This document shows, one piece after another, positions 1 to 12,700 of a stretch of 64,000 bases of DNA; positions within the stretch are counted from its first letter, which is position 1; each line of letters opens with the position of its first letter. Below the pieces are notes generated by a model, which had not been told where the DNA came from, did not search any database, and worked only from the letters and a program-made list of their open reading frames with translations. The position numbers and the translations under genes were made by a program. This stretch comes from Phoronis australis. Lineage: Eukaryota; Phoronida; Phoronidae. The stretch spans positions 1 through 64,000 of the forward strand of contig NMRA01000332.1 of the NCBI GenBank assembly GCA_002633005.1. Direction: 5' to 3'.

Positions 1-115
1 ACGTGTCTACAGTCCATGAAACAACAATGTCCACCAGTGGCCGTCCGATGGGATTTCGCTAGGTGGACTGTCTCCCCATCTACGGTCTCTGATAGTAGCA
101 CCGAAGATGCTGAAA
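1..115. repeat. Dispersed ~100-bp repeat, shared with 1515-1615
   Basis: ACGTGTCTACAGTCCATG, AACAACAATG, GCCGTCC, GGATTTCGCTAGG and CTACGGTCTCT occur in the same order and orientation here and at 1515-1615, at roughly 85% similarity by eye. The flanks differ. Family unknown. Confidence 0.6.
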
Positions 116-366
116 TTAATGGCGCCATGCCTAATCCGACAGCACCACTGACAATTCCCTCTACAGTCACGGGCACAATAGGGACCGCTGGTTGCAGACT
201 TTTCGGCATCCCCACTTGACTTACTTTCTCATGCAAGTCAATAACATTCTGAAATGAATGAATACAAAAATACATCTACACATGTTAACTACCTACAACT
301 GTCTACTTGTCCACACCCAGATTTTAACAAACAGCCTGGCTCAAGACTCATCCTCTGATTTTCAGC

Positions 367-505
367 AGTCCGCTTTTTTATAACTATAGTAAGTAGAGAG
401 GTTAGCTTCAAGTAGCAATACAATAGATATAACAACATAGTCCGCTTTTTATAACTATAGTAAGTAGAGAGGTGAGCTTCAGGTAGCAATACAATAGGTA
501 TTACA
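367..505. repeat. Tandem duplication, two ~72-bp units
   Basis: AGTCCGCTTTTTTATAACTA begins at 367 and again (one T fewer) at 439. Each unit continues through TAGTAAGTAGAGAGGT and ends near CAATACAATAG. Copies are over 90% alike by eye. Confidence 0.9.
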
Positions 506-918
506 AAACCATCAGTCATGGATGATGAAATTAGGGTCATTATCAATTATGTCCTATTACCTCACCAATGTAAGAGCTTTACCAAAGCAGCACTGCATGA
601 TGCTCAGCAGATGGGGGTGTTTCACTGGGCTCACTCGTGGCGTAGCTGAGATCTATTGGCTGGAAAAATATCATTTATATTATAACAAATACAACATAAA
701 GGAAAAATATGTGGCATCAGCAATATTCTCTATGCAGCGTCACTCACTCTTTCCCATTATTGCAGCTAAGTAATAACCTTTCGGAGTAATGTTGCTTTGG
801 AGTAACACCTGATTGATATATTTTTCAAGTAATGACCCTTCGCACTGTAGGTCCTTCAAAGTACAATGAATGCCCATCACAGTAAAGACCTAACTAAACC
901 CATACTAGTCTACTGAAC

Positions 919-1063
919 CAGTGCTGTAGTGGGGCGTAGGCGCAGCCAACCATCTTTTGGCATTTGAAAGTAGCACCTACGCACCGTAAGTTACGTTCAG
1001 TGCTCAATGTGATTCGGTGGGCTTTAGGCGCCTACTTACCTCTAATTTTCCACTACAGCACTG
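919..1063. mobile_element. hAT-like MITE with terminal inverted repeats and TSD
   Basis: Left end CAGTGCTGTAGTGG, right end CCACTACAGCACTG; inner arms GTAGGCGC and GGCGCCTAC also pair. Flanks are TACTGAAC on the left and TACTGGAAC on the right, close to an 8-bp target-site duplication as left by hAT transposases. The 145-bp length leaves no coding capacity. Confidence 0.65.
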
Positions 1064-1514
1064 TACTGGAACAAGTTAACATCACAGCATTTCTCTTTAG
1101 CAGGTCCTCACACTTGCTGTTTATCACCTATCTCTTGGATCTGAATGTATAAACACTGAAGTGAATTGAAGAAGTGAAAGAAATTACAGTTTAGATCCAA
1201 TCATAGAATAGAAACAGAAGTTATCAGTAGGCCCTAAGTCATGAAACACATGCAGGACAATTTCGGTTATAGTTTGATNTTATCAGTGGGGAGTGCAAGT
1301 CCCGGTTTTTCTGCAGCGCAAAAAGCTCCTCTGATCCTCTTTTTAGGACTGCAGCTGGCATATCTTGTTTTAAAGTTACTTGACACAGCACTACCCTCAG
1401 AGGTATTATCTATGGGAAATCTATATGAACTACATGATCAGATAAAATATCTTGTCTCTGTGACCACTGACCACGAGTATCAGCCATATTTCTTTTTTCC
1501 CACACACACCCGCT

Positions 1515-1615
1515 AGACGTCTCTACGGTCCATGGAACAACAATGGCCGCCAGGGGCCGTCCAATAGGATTTCGCTAGGCGAAACGTCTCCCTCTCTACG
1601 GTCTCTAAAGCTCTC
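1515..1615. repeat. Second copy of the repeat at 1-115
   Basis: Same order of blocks as at the window start: GTCTCTACGGTCCATGGAAC, GGCCGTCC, GGATTTCGCTAGGCG, TCTCTACGGTCTCT. The short TCTCTACGGTC string occurs twice, at the start and end of this copy. Confidence 0.6.
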
Positions 1616-3111
1616 CCGTAATATCCCAGGCGGGGCGACCGGCAGTGGCGCTGCGCACTACGATTCCGTTTCCGTCGTCTGCTCAACTGTGCACTGAAGA
1701 AAATTTACTTCATTTTTTAAAGAAAATGGAACCTGAGTGACGATCATGAAAAAAACAAAAACTGCTGGTAAGATGTGAATTTTAATCGAAGCCTTGGTGA
1801 GTAACTCAGTAACTCATAATTCTCTCTTTGTCAAACCTTAACTTAAAGTCCTTCTCTCACGCGTTGTTAACCCTTATTACATGGTTAGAGGATGTTATAA
1901 GGATCCAAGAAGTACAGTTTGTACTTACCCCATAACTAATACAAGATCCGTACTCGAAAAAAGTTTAAATGAACGCGCCACTCACGATTCGCACCCGAAG
2001 AACCACCGCCATTTTGAACTTGCCGCGAACCCGGAAGTACAATTCATTCAGGAACCCAGGCCGAGAAATCGCCGTCAGTGCGACTGGAGCAGTGCCTGTA
2101 CTGTTACCAGCCAGAAAACGGGGATAAAATAATCGACAGCGCGCCTTAATTTTAATAAAATCAAACTACGGACAATTTTATGGAATTTGCTGAAGAAATG
2201 TGGCGAATAAATTTTGACAGAAATTATTTTGCCAGACTCGGGACCGCAGCCTATCGGACCCGGTGCGGATCGAGACCAGACACTGGCGAACGGTAAATGC
2301 ATGCAGTTGCAAGCTGCTTTGTCGAAGTAAAATAGTCAAATCATAAATGCTGCATACATGTATATTCAAGGGTAGTTTCAGACACTTGCATGAAATTACG
2401 GGCTGGTTAGTCCTGTGTCACACTGCCGCGGCAGACCTTAGTTAGCCTCAGTCACCAGCTACCAGTGAAGACTATCGTAAAAATACAGCTTGTTAGTAGG
2501 CCTATACAGCTTTGCGTCAAGGCTAACCTTAGTCCTAACTGGTCACTGGCCACAGCGCTCGCTCAAGCGAGGTTTATTTAGAACTTGGGTACTTCTGCCG
2601 AACTGTGCAAAGTTGTTGGCTTTCAATAGAGATTTTCCCAGACTTTGCATGAGCGCACCATCCTAAAAGAATGGGGGGCTGGAATTTTTGGGAATGTCTA
2701 TCTTTTACTATAAGATTCAGTGGGTATGTTCAGAGCTATGAATTGCAGATTCTAAATTTTGGTATTTCCTGTCTTCTAGTGGAATATTGTCTCATTTTCT
2801 AGTTTTTTCGGAATTCGTGCTTCTGTGACTGAGGCAGACCTTTTTCCAGTTCTCCAAAAAGGGGCTAGTTCGAGCACATAAGTATGACAAGTCCAATACA
2901 ACATGTTCTTTTTTATTCATTAACCCAAAATGATTCAAACTTTTAACATAATAAGTAAGCATTTGCGCAAACCACGATTGTAGATGCGTATAGCACCGAA
3001 CGGGGGGAGGTCGCCTAGGAAAATTTTCTGTTTTTTCCTCTAAAAATCAAGCATTTTCCTTAATTCCTGAAGTATTATCCAAGAAAAAAATGAAAAAAAA
3101 AACACGGAGAA

Positions 3112-3206
3112 CGTGTCGAACAGGAAAAACCGCGCGCACCACAGACTCGAACTCACGAACTCGCGGATAGACCGCGCTGGCTTTACCACTACACCACCAC
3201 GATTTA
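3112..3206 (-). mobile_element. tRNA-derived SINE head or pseudo-tRNA
   Basis: On the minus strand an A-box-like TGGTGTAGTGG is followed, at tRNA spacing, by a B-box core GTTCGAGTC. An anticodon-arm-like hairpin CGCG/CGCG with loop GTCTATC lies between them. Acceptor and T stems do not pair, so this is not a working tRNA gene. Confidence 0.45.
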
Positions 3207-4599
3207 ACTATTGTAGTAATCTTGTGCTAAGAGACCTACTTGTTTGTGGTCCACAGCGTTTGCGCGCGAAACCTACTTCTTTTTGTAATGCTTCTTTTTG
3301 TATTTGACCCTTCTCTGTGAGCGTATAATTACCGGCTGTCATCGGTTATTTCCGTACCCACATTTCCGGCTCATCAATTCAGGAACTTGTCATGAACGCC
3401 GCCATTTTTTCCTTGTAACTGAATGTGCTATGGTTTGCTCGAAAAGTCTTCATTATTTTGTTTTATTAGTAATATCTCGTGATTCGTTTGCATATGCACT
3501 GTATTTATAGTTTGTAGTTAGTTGTCGTTGAATTTTTTTTTGGAATGTTACGCGTACTTATTATATAAAAATAGCATTGGTGTTTAGTTCCTTACTAGGC
3601 CGGTCGAACCTAGGAACCAATATGGGTCGAACCAATTTTTTTCGGTTTTATTTTTTTTCTCGTTTTGAAAAAGTACTTTGCTATCATCGGAAAGGTAGTT
3701 CATTGTACTCAGTAAAAATCGAAAAAGTATCAAAATCTGGGCAAGCAGTGTAAAGTTATTGCAAGTTTTGTGGCGAAATTTGGGTCACTTTGTTTGGATC
3801 GCGTTGGCCATATTGGAGGACAGCGGGATAAGTTACGAGTTTAAAACTTTGTGTAAATTGTTTTCGCAAACAAATTACGGTGAAATTTAGTTAGACATAT
3901 CTTTACTTACTATTCTGCACGATTTAACAGTGTTCACCAAATTTCAGCCTCGCAGTTTAAGTGATAAATGTGCTCACAATTTCCGTTGGTCTTCGTCTGA
4001 TTTCTGGCGGCACCGACAACATGGCGACTTTTGCTGAACTGAAAGACATGTTCAATCGGCTACTTTGTAATTTGTGAAGATTTAACGTTGATACATTTTG
4101 ACAAACTTTGCTACAAAAAGAAACTTTGTTCAATTTTCGTGTTTTTGTGCAAAAATATAAGATGTATTCGAATTATTTTACCGTAAATTTCCCATTCAGG
4201 TGATCTTACACTAAGCTAAAAAATAGTTGAAATAATTTTGAAATGGTTTTTTGTTTGACTGTCAAATGCTGTTGAAGACTTGATTCGGTGTCACGAAATG
4301 ATTCATATTTTTCTAAATTTTAAGTCTCAATTGCTTTCAAGTCATGTCTTGTAACTTACTGCTCCTTAATTCAGGTTATCAAGTCAACAATTTGAATAAT
4401 CTTAATTTGAGAAATAAGCTATGTTGGATTGTGAAGCTTCAAGCCTCCAATTCTTGTTCCTTTCAACTTCATATTTTTTTAAATGATGCTTGTCAAATTC
4501 TGGTGCAAGGAAACACTATTCCGTCACCATGGTAATAGTTACATGTATGTCCACTTTCATATCATGGAAACTGTTGCTGTTGAATAGTGTTTGTAATGC

Positions 4600-4673
4600 T
4601 AAATGTTGTAAAGTATTGTGCATGCCGGACAAAAATGTTGCCCCCCCTTGTGATATCCTAGATCCGCCACTGT
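4600..4673. mobile_element. hAT-type terminus (CCTAGATCCGCCACTG), truncated
   Basis: CCCCCCC followed by GATATCCTAGATCCGCCACTG, ending at 4673, is the inverse of the CAGTGGCGGAT end seen at 17287. The other end was not found. Confidence 0.45.
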
Positions 4674-5335
4674 TTTACTACTGTTTTCTGAACTCTGGAA
4701 AATAACAATTTTCGTAAAAAGGGTCAATAATATTTTGAACAAATGTTGCATTGAGGCCAACATTCTAGAATGAAAAAAATGGGACAACTGGGTTTAAAAG
4801 CAGGACATCCATGTACAGGTTATGTGTCTATGGGTGAAGTGTTCGTCGCCACACACAAAAACGTCCCGACAGCGTTTTTTTTTTCGGACGAGTGATGCAA
4901 CACCCAAAAGCACTTGTCGTCTTTTCTTTGTTTTTAGTCGCATGAGAAATTGTGGGAGCCGTAAAAACCCATGAACGTCCGTTTTTTTTAGTCAAACGGA
5001 AAACAGGGCTGTGTAACATTGAAAATTACATTTGTATATGATATGTCCATTTCGCCGTGTGTTATAAAGCGGGACATTTTGATGGTGTGTCGGGATGGTG
5101 GTAAAAATAAAAAATGAGACGGTCTGATAGGAGCGCAATAACTTACAGTATTGGATTGGACTCTTTTACAGGGTAAATTTTTCATTTTCTAAATTTTATT
5201 TCACGGGTTTAGGTAAATACTGCAGATAACATTAGTCCTCAAAAATCGAATTAACAAAAACCATCTGAGCAACTGGTAATTATAGCACAAATGAATTGTT
5301 ATAGGAACAAGAGCAAAGAGTAATAATGTATACAT

Positions 5336-5485
5336 ATAGATTATTACAGGGCGAAGTCGTTATCCCCCGTAATCTAGAGCCCAAGTGGATTTTGGAAAAT
5401 TATCACCCGAGGGGGCGATAATTCAAAAATATCTACGAGAGCTCTAGATTCGGGGGATAACGACTGAGAACATGTAATAATCTAT
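5336..5485. mobile_element. 150-bp palindromic MITE
   Basis: Outer arms ATAGATTATTACA (5336-5348) and TGTAATAATCTAT (5473-5485) are exact inverses. Inner arms at 5356-5380 and 5440-5463 (GTCGTTATCCCC and GGGGATAACGAC, plus CTAGAGC and GCTCTAG) also pair. The whole element could fold as one hairpin with a central loop near 5400-5420. Confidence 0.75.
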
Positions 5486-6011
5486 TTATACCACACACTG
5501 AACGAGAAACATTCCAATGAATCGATCCACCTTTCTCGACTCGCCTCGGCTTTTGTAATTACATTCTATGTCAGAGGCCTGAGGTCAAGAAACGTCGTTT
5601 TTCTTGTTAAAAATGATGTTTTTACTTAAAACCAAATAAAAATTGAAGCAAAATAGATCTAAAGTGAATCTGTGAAATATTTTTTTATTTTAAGCAACTA
5701 CTCTACCTTACTACACATCTTATTATGCTAAGCGTCCACCATGGAAATATCGTTTTCTGAAGTAGGTTACCACTGGTTAATGAGTTTAATGTTCAAATCA
5801 AAGAGTCCTGACCACACGTTACTTGCATTCAAATTGGACATAGATGATTTACAACTGAAAGAAAATGACGGATAATTACTGAATTAAAGAAATCGTTTTT
5901 ATTGAAATTGTGCGTTTGTTTTTCACAGCGTATATTTCTGTCAGTGCAATGCAGCTTGTTGAACATGAGATTATTGCACGTGCTCATTTAAATATTTTAT
6001 TTTCACGTTCG

Positions 6012-6100
6012 ATGACGACAGCCTCTGAGTGGTGCAGTGGTAAAGTCGACAGTCGAAACTTTTGCGGGTTCGAAACCGGCCTCGGTTTCCCGCCAAAATG
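6012..6100 (+). mobile_element. tRNA-derived SINE head or pseudo-tRNA
   Basis: A box TGGTGCAGTGG (about 6029-6040) and a perfect B box GGTTCGAAACC (about 6067-6077). The acceptor stem does not pair. A CA-rich microsatellite-like stretch follows at 6155-6200, as often found at SINE tails. Confidence 0.45.
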
Positions 6101-7288
6101 TTAGCTAACGCCGTTTAATAACTAAACGGGTTATTACACGGTTGTATTGGCCATTACATGCATACACGCACATATACAAACACACACTCACACAGGTACA
6201 CTTCAATATAAAGGAGGACACCTATGAAATGTCGGGAGTTCTAACGCTACAATGCATGGGTCACGTAGCCGATTTGGCATATCATGCATAGAGTTCATGT
6301 TAAAAGGAACACTAGGGCTTCGTTGACACTCCAAGAAGACAAGTCTCTGTTTCTCCAAAATTTGTTGTGAACAACATAAAGGCTTTAAGGATTGATCGTA
6401 GGCTGGTTTAGGGGGTCCTGGATGGACCGGAGGATCCGCCTCCCCATCCTTCCCCCATTACAGCAACAACAAAAAATAAAAAAGTCTGCAGTTACAATAC
6501 TAAACCCTGTTTTGGCGATTTTACCGGAAACCTGTTATGTCACCTGTTATTGCATACTTAGGATCACCAAGGCTGTCATCCAAAGCGTTAGTAACCCTTA
6601 TTACTGAACATCTTGTTATGAATTTTGTTTCTAACCTTTGTGAATTGACAGGGATCACAGAGATTTGTTTCAAATAATTAACTGGTCCATCAGTAACCAA
6701 TTGGCCTATCATTGAATTGGCTATATGTGAGTTTAAATAAGCCCGTCTTATCGTGATGAAATTGGTTACAAACTTTTCTTAACTCCGTCAGATAACAAGC
6801 AATTTCTGGGCCAATGGAATGCTCGAAAGTACAATCAATAAATTGACTTGAACCTATGGGTTATTCAATGCTGCGAGCATAGCCTCAACCCACAACAAAC
6901 TCAATCAGACAATTCTTTTTTAGCCTAGAAATTACCTCTCATCTGAGTGAGAAAGAATTTGAGACCTATTTTATCACGACAACTTGTCAAAATCATGAGC
7001 TTATAACGCCATTAACAGGTTACCAAACCATGTTTTGGTGACTTAATCCGAAATTTCTTCCGAAACCTGTTATTGTTTAATTGTAGAACTTTCCGGTAAG
7101 ATGAAAGCACTCATATTGCTCTGATACCCATGGTAGTATACTAAGTCACGCGTGAACTGGTACCATGACACTACACCAAGTTACCGAAAATGTTGGCCAC
7201 GCTTGTCGACGTGCGTATTTTAAAAGGACTCAAAACTTCAGTCAAACTTTTTAAGATTAGCGAGGGTCTCTTATAGTTCAGAATTCGA

Positions 7289-7616
7289 TGTTACCGGGAT
7301 TTTCACTAGATAAGCCCGTGGGGGTGATGACAAATTTCCGACGCTTAGTAACACCAAATAACCGCCCGCGCGTTTATTCGGAAAAGGGTTTCATGACTTT
7401 GACATGTTTTACTTAAACATGTCTTTTTAAATTCTGTGTTAATAACTGCATACTTCGCCAGCACTTTGCTCGTTTTTATAAATGATAAATGCTCTAAAAA
7501 ATTGAATTTGTGACTAAAAGTTGACGCTCAGTGGTCTTTTAAGGGAAATTTTCCGAATAAACTCCCACGGGCGTTTCATCGAGTGGGCTTATCTACGGAA
7601 AACCCCCGATATTTAC
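7289..7616. mobile_element. ~330-bp inverted-repeat element (MITE-like)
   Basis: Left TTTTCACTAGATAAGCCCGT pairs with right GTGGGCTTATCTACGGAAAA. Further in, GTTTATTCGGAAAA (about 7371) pairs with TTTTCCGAATAAAC (about 7549). No coding capacity; arms are imperfect, so it is probably old. Confidence 0.55.
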
Positions 7617-9391
7617 CGTTTACCTGAGTTATGTATCCCATTAACGTCATGCCATTATGCGAAGTGAAGCAAATCTAACAGTGTAGGTCAATTTTGACTC
7701 AAGACCTAAACATGTATCGTTGTATGAAGCTTTAAAAGCCGAGATAACATATCATGGGCGGCGCAGCACTGCAGTAATTGGGGAGGGGGCTTCAGCCGTG
7801 ATTTAAAGGTAACTGTTTCGTGATATTTTATTACAAGACCATTTTTAACAATTGCTATACATTGAGACTGCCCTGCTCCAACAGTTCTCCATTACAATGT
7901 TAGTATTACATATGTGTACACCTATTTCGAAAATTTTTTACAAAAATCTCTTAGTCAGCTACCATTTGGGTAATGATCTTGAGTGTACATCAAGATTAGA
8001 ATTCGTTTTATGACGATGAAGCGGAAGTCAGAATGTTTTTGAAGCATGGAGCAGTGGCAATTAGGTCAAGTAAAATATTGTCAATTGAGCTGATCATGAG
8101 ATACATACTATGCTAACATCTGGGGTTTTGTTACCCCAACACCTACGCGAGTTCAAACCAGACTGTTATTAACCCGTCTTAATCTATTTTCACATTAATT
8201 TTTGTGGGTTTAATCGCAATTATGACGAAAACATATTCGCTAATTTCTCTTATACTGCATCGATTTAAAAAAATAGTCTACTGTTTATTTTTCATTTTAA
8301 AAAGTAATGTTGGTCCTTTGTCTTACTTATTGTTCGTGTTTGACCCAACCGGCGAGTTAATTTACGACTGCAGTTATCTCATCCAGCACGTTTAGTCCAC
8401 AGGCGCTTGAAATTATCTGTTCCTCGATCGCAAATGACGTCACTCACTACTAAGAAAAGAAAAGATAAACTTTAGGTTGGACACTCAAAGTCTGTTTGCT
8501 CAGAATTTTCTACTCAAATGTGCATGAAACTCTACGGTATCTGCACTGAACAAATGTTTGAATACCTTCTTTCACTTGATCACTTCAAATTGCCTTCGAG
8601 TGCTGATTTGAAGACAAAAATGACGAATAAAGGCCCAATTACAAATTCAAGGACCTTATTTTGTGACGCAAGACTTTCATGGCAGACGACTTTCGAGCAT
8701 CTGGGTTTTTGGCGGATGCTCCCGAATCAGTTCCGGAGCTCTGTTTTCGCGCGCCCACGAATGTTATTTGAGTGCCCTCCACATAATTTATTATTACAGT
8801 TTGAATGTAATTAAACTCTGATTATGCAAAACAACTTTGTTTATAGCCGTGGTACCACGGGATGCTGGCTTCTAACGCTGGCCTACTGCGAAATCCGGCA
8901 TTTACCGGTCCGATGGTGATTTACCGGTACTAAACGCATGGTCAGATATCGGAATTTCCGCCAAATGCCGAGTATTCGTTGCGCTTCAACAAAGAATAGC
9001 ACATACCGTAATGTCAATATCAAAGACAAGATATGCCCGTTTTTGCAATAACTTCTAGGTTAAAGGTTAAAATGAGCTATAAGAAGAAACAAATTGCACT
9101 TGGAATGTTCATTTTATTAACCTCAATCATTCAAATTTGGGATAAATTTCTTGACTTTGACATAGGGGTTGCTTGCTCAAACTCGGAATTTTATCTTAGA
9201 CAGGCGTACAAGATAAAGCTCAACTGAAATACGCCATGTTAACTATTTTAGGTCCTTGATTTCAGAGTTTTGAGCTTGTTTCGAAAATTTGTTCGGTAAT
9301 TCAACACTCACAAGGATAATTTAATAAAATCTAGGAAAAATAAGGCTTCAGAGGTTTATGCAATACCAGTCTGAGAAAGACATACGGAAAT

Positions 9392-9397
9392 TTTATT
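9392..9397 (-). terminator. Candidate polyadenylation signal of the transglutaminase
   Basis: TTTATT on the plus strand is AATAAA on the coding strand, about 340 bases after the stop codon at 9738. I see no better hexamer between the two. Motif only; the cleavage site is not verified. Confidence 0.4.
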
Positions 9398-9737
9398 TGG
9401 ATTTGGGACAGTTGAAGTTGGGAGTCTCGGATTGGCAAAGTTTTAGGGTCCAATCTTTATGTTTCTTATATATCATCGAGAAATTCGAGCGCCCTGTGGT
9501 TTAATCACGCCCATGAATAGTGACTAGCTCACTTCATTCCCTGACGGCATCGATCACTTCGCCGGATACTCTGGGGTAAACAATGCACCTTTCTCGTCTA
9601 TTTGCGTGCAAATCCTGTTATTGTAACACTTGTCTAATGTGAAAAAGAACTCAAAACGACAGCATATTTTTTAAAACTATTGAAATTATCTTGTAAGAAG
9701 ATTAATGTCCGATCGAGAAATCCAAGGCGGTATCCAG

Positions 9738-12700
9738 TTAGGTAGCCATGACGTTGATTTCCACGGTTCCTGTAATTCCAATCAGTTCGTCTGAAGAAAA
9801 ACTTGCAATCAATTGGCGCTTCCCTGGTCGACTGGCTTTGAGCGTCATCGTTTTAACGATTTCCTCGCCTGGTTTCACGGATCGACTGTAACCACAAGCA
9901 AATTATTTAGGTTTTTATCTTGATATATTCAACATGATACTCAGCAGAAACACAAATTAGTTAACATTTTACGTACTGTCCTAAACTTCCAAACAAGGAG
10001 CTGTATACAGTGTAAGCCAATTCGCACGACTTATTTTTTAACCTTGATACATGTTCGTGGAACAGAACCAAAGTGACGGATCAAGAACATTGATGGTGGT
10101 TATATTATAACGACTTCACGGGTCTGGTCCTTACCGAGGTCGTGGTCGTAAACTGCAATTTCAGCAACAAGAGCCCTCAGCGTGGACATCACATTTCATT
10201 TCTGCTTCACATATCCACTTTTAAGAAAATAGTTTGGTAAGGTACGTACATGTACTTGGCGAGACGGTGTTAAATGGTTCAGAAAACAAGAAAAAATGAT
10301 TCGTGTCTAATGGCAAGTCACCATTTGTCATATCTCTAAAATGTCACGATTGTCTCAGCTTTTTGCTGCTTCTTAAAGAACTACTGTGGTGCTAAAATGA
10401 CTATTTTCATATCTAAAATACATGTATTAATGAAAAAACCCGTTACGGTGTCCTAGCATGCCCCGGGCATTAATTGAGTAGGCCTATAAGCATACAGCAG
10501 TCCCATCACGAACCCCATTTATCGCCAAAAAATTGAGATGACGCTCGCACCAATCGAAGCCTATGACATCAACGACACAACAAATTTGGCTTTCGTTGTG
10601 TCTCCGTTGTAAGACGAAACGTCACGGTGCCCACCGCAAATCTTGTACCGAGCCAGCTAGCTGTACGAGGACTATCGTCAAAATACAGCTAGGTACAACT
10701 GTGTGTTGAGCTTCGGTTAGACCCCGAAATTTCACACAGCCCGGGTAGTTCTGCTCGTCGCCTCCTAGTGAAACGTATAATTATCAAAAAGAGCAACGTC
10801 CGGCGGGGATGCATGCCAAATCTGGGAGGCAACCGACACTCACCTTGTCGGTTACAGCCGTTTAAGTGGAAAACAATCTAATAAACGTCATTTTCCTGCA
10901 CAATTCTCCCCCTTTTCAGTTGTAACAAAGAAAAATCTGTCGTCGTCTTACGCTCGTGACATGGGCACGCGCCATTTTCTAAAATTTTGCTGCATCTCTC
11001 CGGAGATGACGACAGCTTCGGAGCAGCAAAATTGGTTCTGAAATTCGCTGGTTTGCTGGTATTCGACAGTTTGTTGTGACATGTACGCAACCTCGTAGAC
11101 GAAAAGTCCAGTTGACTGAAGAATTGGGGGAAAAAGAAACTGGCCAATAGGTGACGCAATATTTCATGGCGCCGAAAGCCTCGATGCAAAAGATCGCACC
11201 ACAGTTTTAGCAGCAGAATAACGGTAGCACGCCAGTTTTCCAAAACCGGTAGGCCTAAGTAATTTAGTTTACCTAAGGAAAAGTTTTTAATGACACTGAT
11301 TATGTACTAGGTTTTATTTGGTCAGTTTTCTACCCACATCGGCGCAAACCAAAGCTAGAACAGATCTTGAGCTAGAACTGTTGTGGGCTAGAACTGTTGT
11401 GGATACGAATCTATTCCACACACGACACATTGTGGGATCAGCGAGGAAGTTCTACAACTGTTTGCCATTGCCGCATACCTTTCTGCACATGTACACCACG
11501 AAACGCGGCATTTTAGCCCAGAGACCTATAAGTAGACTACGTTCAAGAAATGCAGAATAAAATATCTGTTATCCCAACAAAACAATGATACAAGCCATTC
11601 GACGCACATTTCGTCAAAGAATCATCAAATTGTCAAAGAGCGTCACAGAATTTCAGGCGAGCAAATTTTGAAAAAGAATGTCACCCTGTCACAGGCAATT
11701 CATTCTCAGTTCATAACCTCTGGTGGAAGATAATTTTCAAAATATCACATCCTTGCTGGCACATCCAGAGCCAAGAGCCAGTATCCAGATTACATGCACT
11801 CGGAAACCCGACCGCCCAAACATACAGTATTATGGCAACGGGTGCTCTTACCTGTGAGAAACGTGCGTTGGCTTGGCGATTCCAGCGCCCTCCACGTGGA
11901 ACTGAGTGTTTTTTAACTTAACGCTCAATGGATTGGTAAGTTGCAAAGTGACGGAAAATTCGGTGCCAACTACTGTATTTGTCGGAGCCTGAAATTCAAG
12001 TTATTGTGCTCAACGGATTCTTGAATTTCTTTATGTAGAAGCGAATACAGAAATGTGGAAACACTGCCTCTAACAAAAAAAATTCAGAACATCTTGGGTA
12101 GTGATCAGTTAACACGGGCATGGTTCTTGGAGAATTCACAAACTTTACACTAGTACTCTCGAGAATTCACTTAGAAACGAAAGCGCTAATTATTTCGCTT
12201 GGTGCTTTTTATTTTAAAGCAGAATCACAGAGGCACTAAAAAACGAAATTAAAAGAAAAACGTAAAGCTTAGCCTACCAAAATGTGTAATTGTGGAATGA
12301 CCAACTGGAACTTTCCCTCACTGGCGTAGACAAGACTGTCGTCATCATTTGTAGTGGCTTTGGCTTCCACCCGAATGACTGCTTCATCTCGTATGCGCTG
12401 CAGATAATTTACAGCCTCCACGTTGAGTTTAATTCTATATTCTAGAAGCAAAGATTTTCGAACATGAATGCGAGTGCCGGCTTATGGCACCAAAATTTTA
12501 CACCTCATTGCTTCGTTTGCCAGTTAGAGTCGCAGGACAGACCATGGCTAATGCAGGTAGTTAACAATCGTCAAAGGTCATGTTCTGATGTCAAAAATGA
12601 CTTTCACCACACGCTCAGATAAAGTCATCGGGTTCTTATCGTTTTGAATTACAATTGGTTACAAAAAGTGCCCAAATCCTTTGACGGCCATGCTGCTTCG

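Larger units (their letters stand above)
1616..9390. other. Gene-poor flank
   Basis: Apart from the repeats listed, I see no exon with recognisable protein and no open frame above about 100 codons. The stretches 1640-1700 and 1980-2060 are more GC- and CpG-rich than their surroundings and could mark a promoter, but no start of a gene can be tied to them. Confidence 0.5.

Noticed and set aside
1-219. Possible minus-strand exon with a Gly-rich hydrophobic stretch (VEGIVSGAVGLGMAPLI)
   Set aside because: Half of it is a dispersed repeat (also at 1515-1615) and the splice signals are poor. Kept only as a repeat.
3112-3206. Functional tRNA gene
   Set aside because: A and B boxes are present but acceptor and T stems do not pair; better explained as a SINE head. 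The same applies to 6012-6100 and 24505-24600.
8518-8814. 98-codon plus-strand open frame in the left flank
   Set aside because: No recognisable motif, no splice or homology support.
10878-11243. 121-codon minus-strand open frame
   Set aside because: Inside the last transglutaminase introns; no recognisable motif, and a second frame is open over the same bases, suggesting composition rather than coding.
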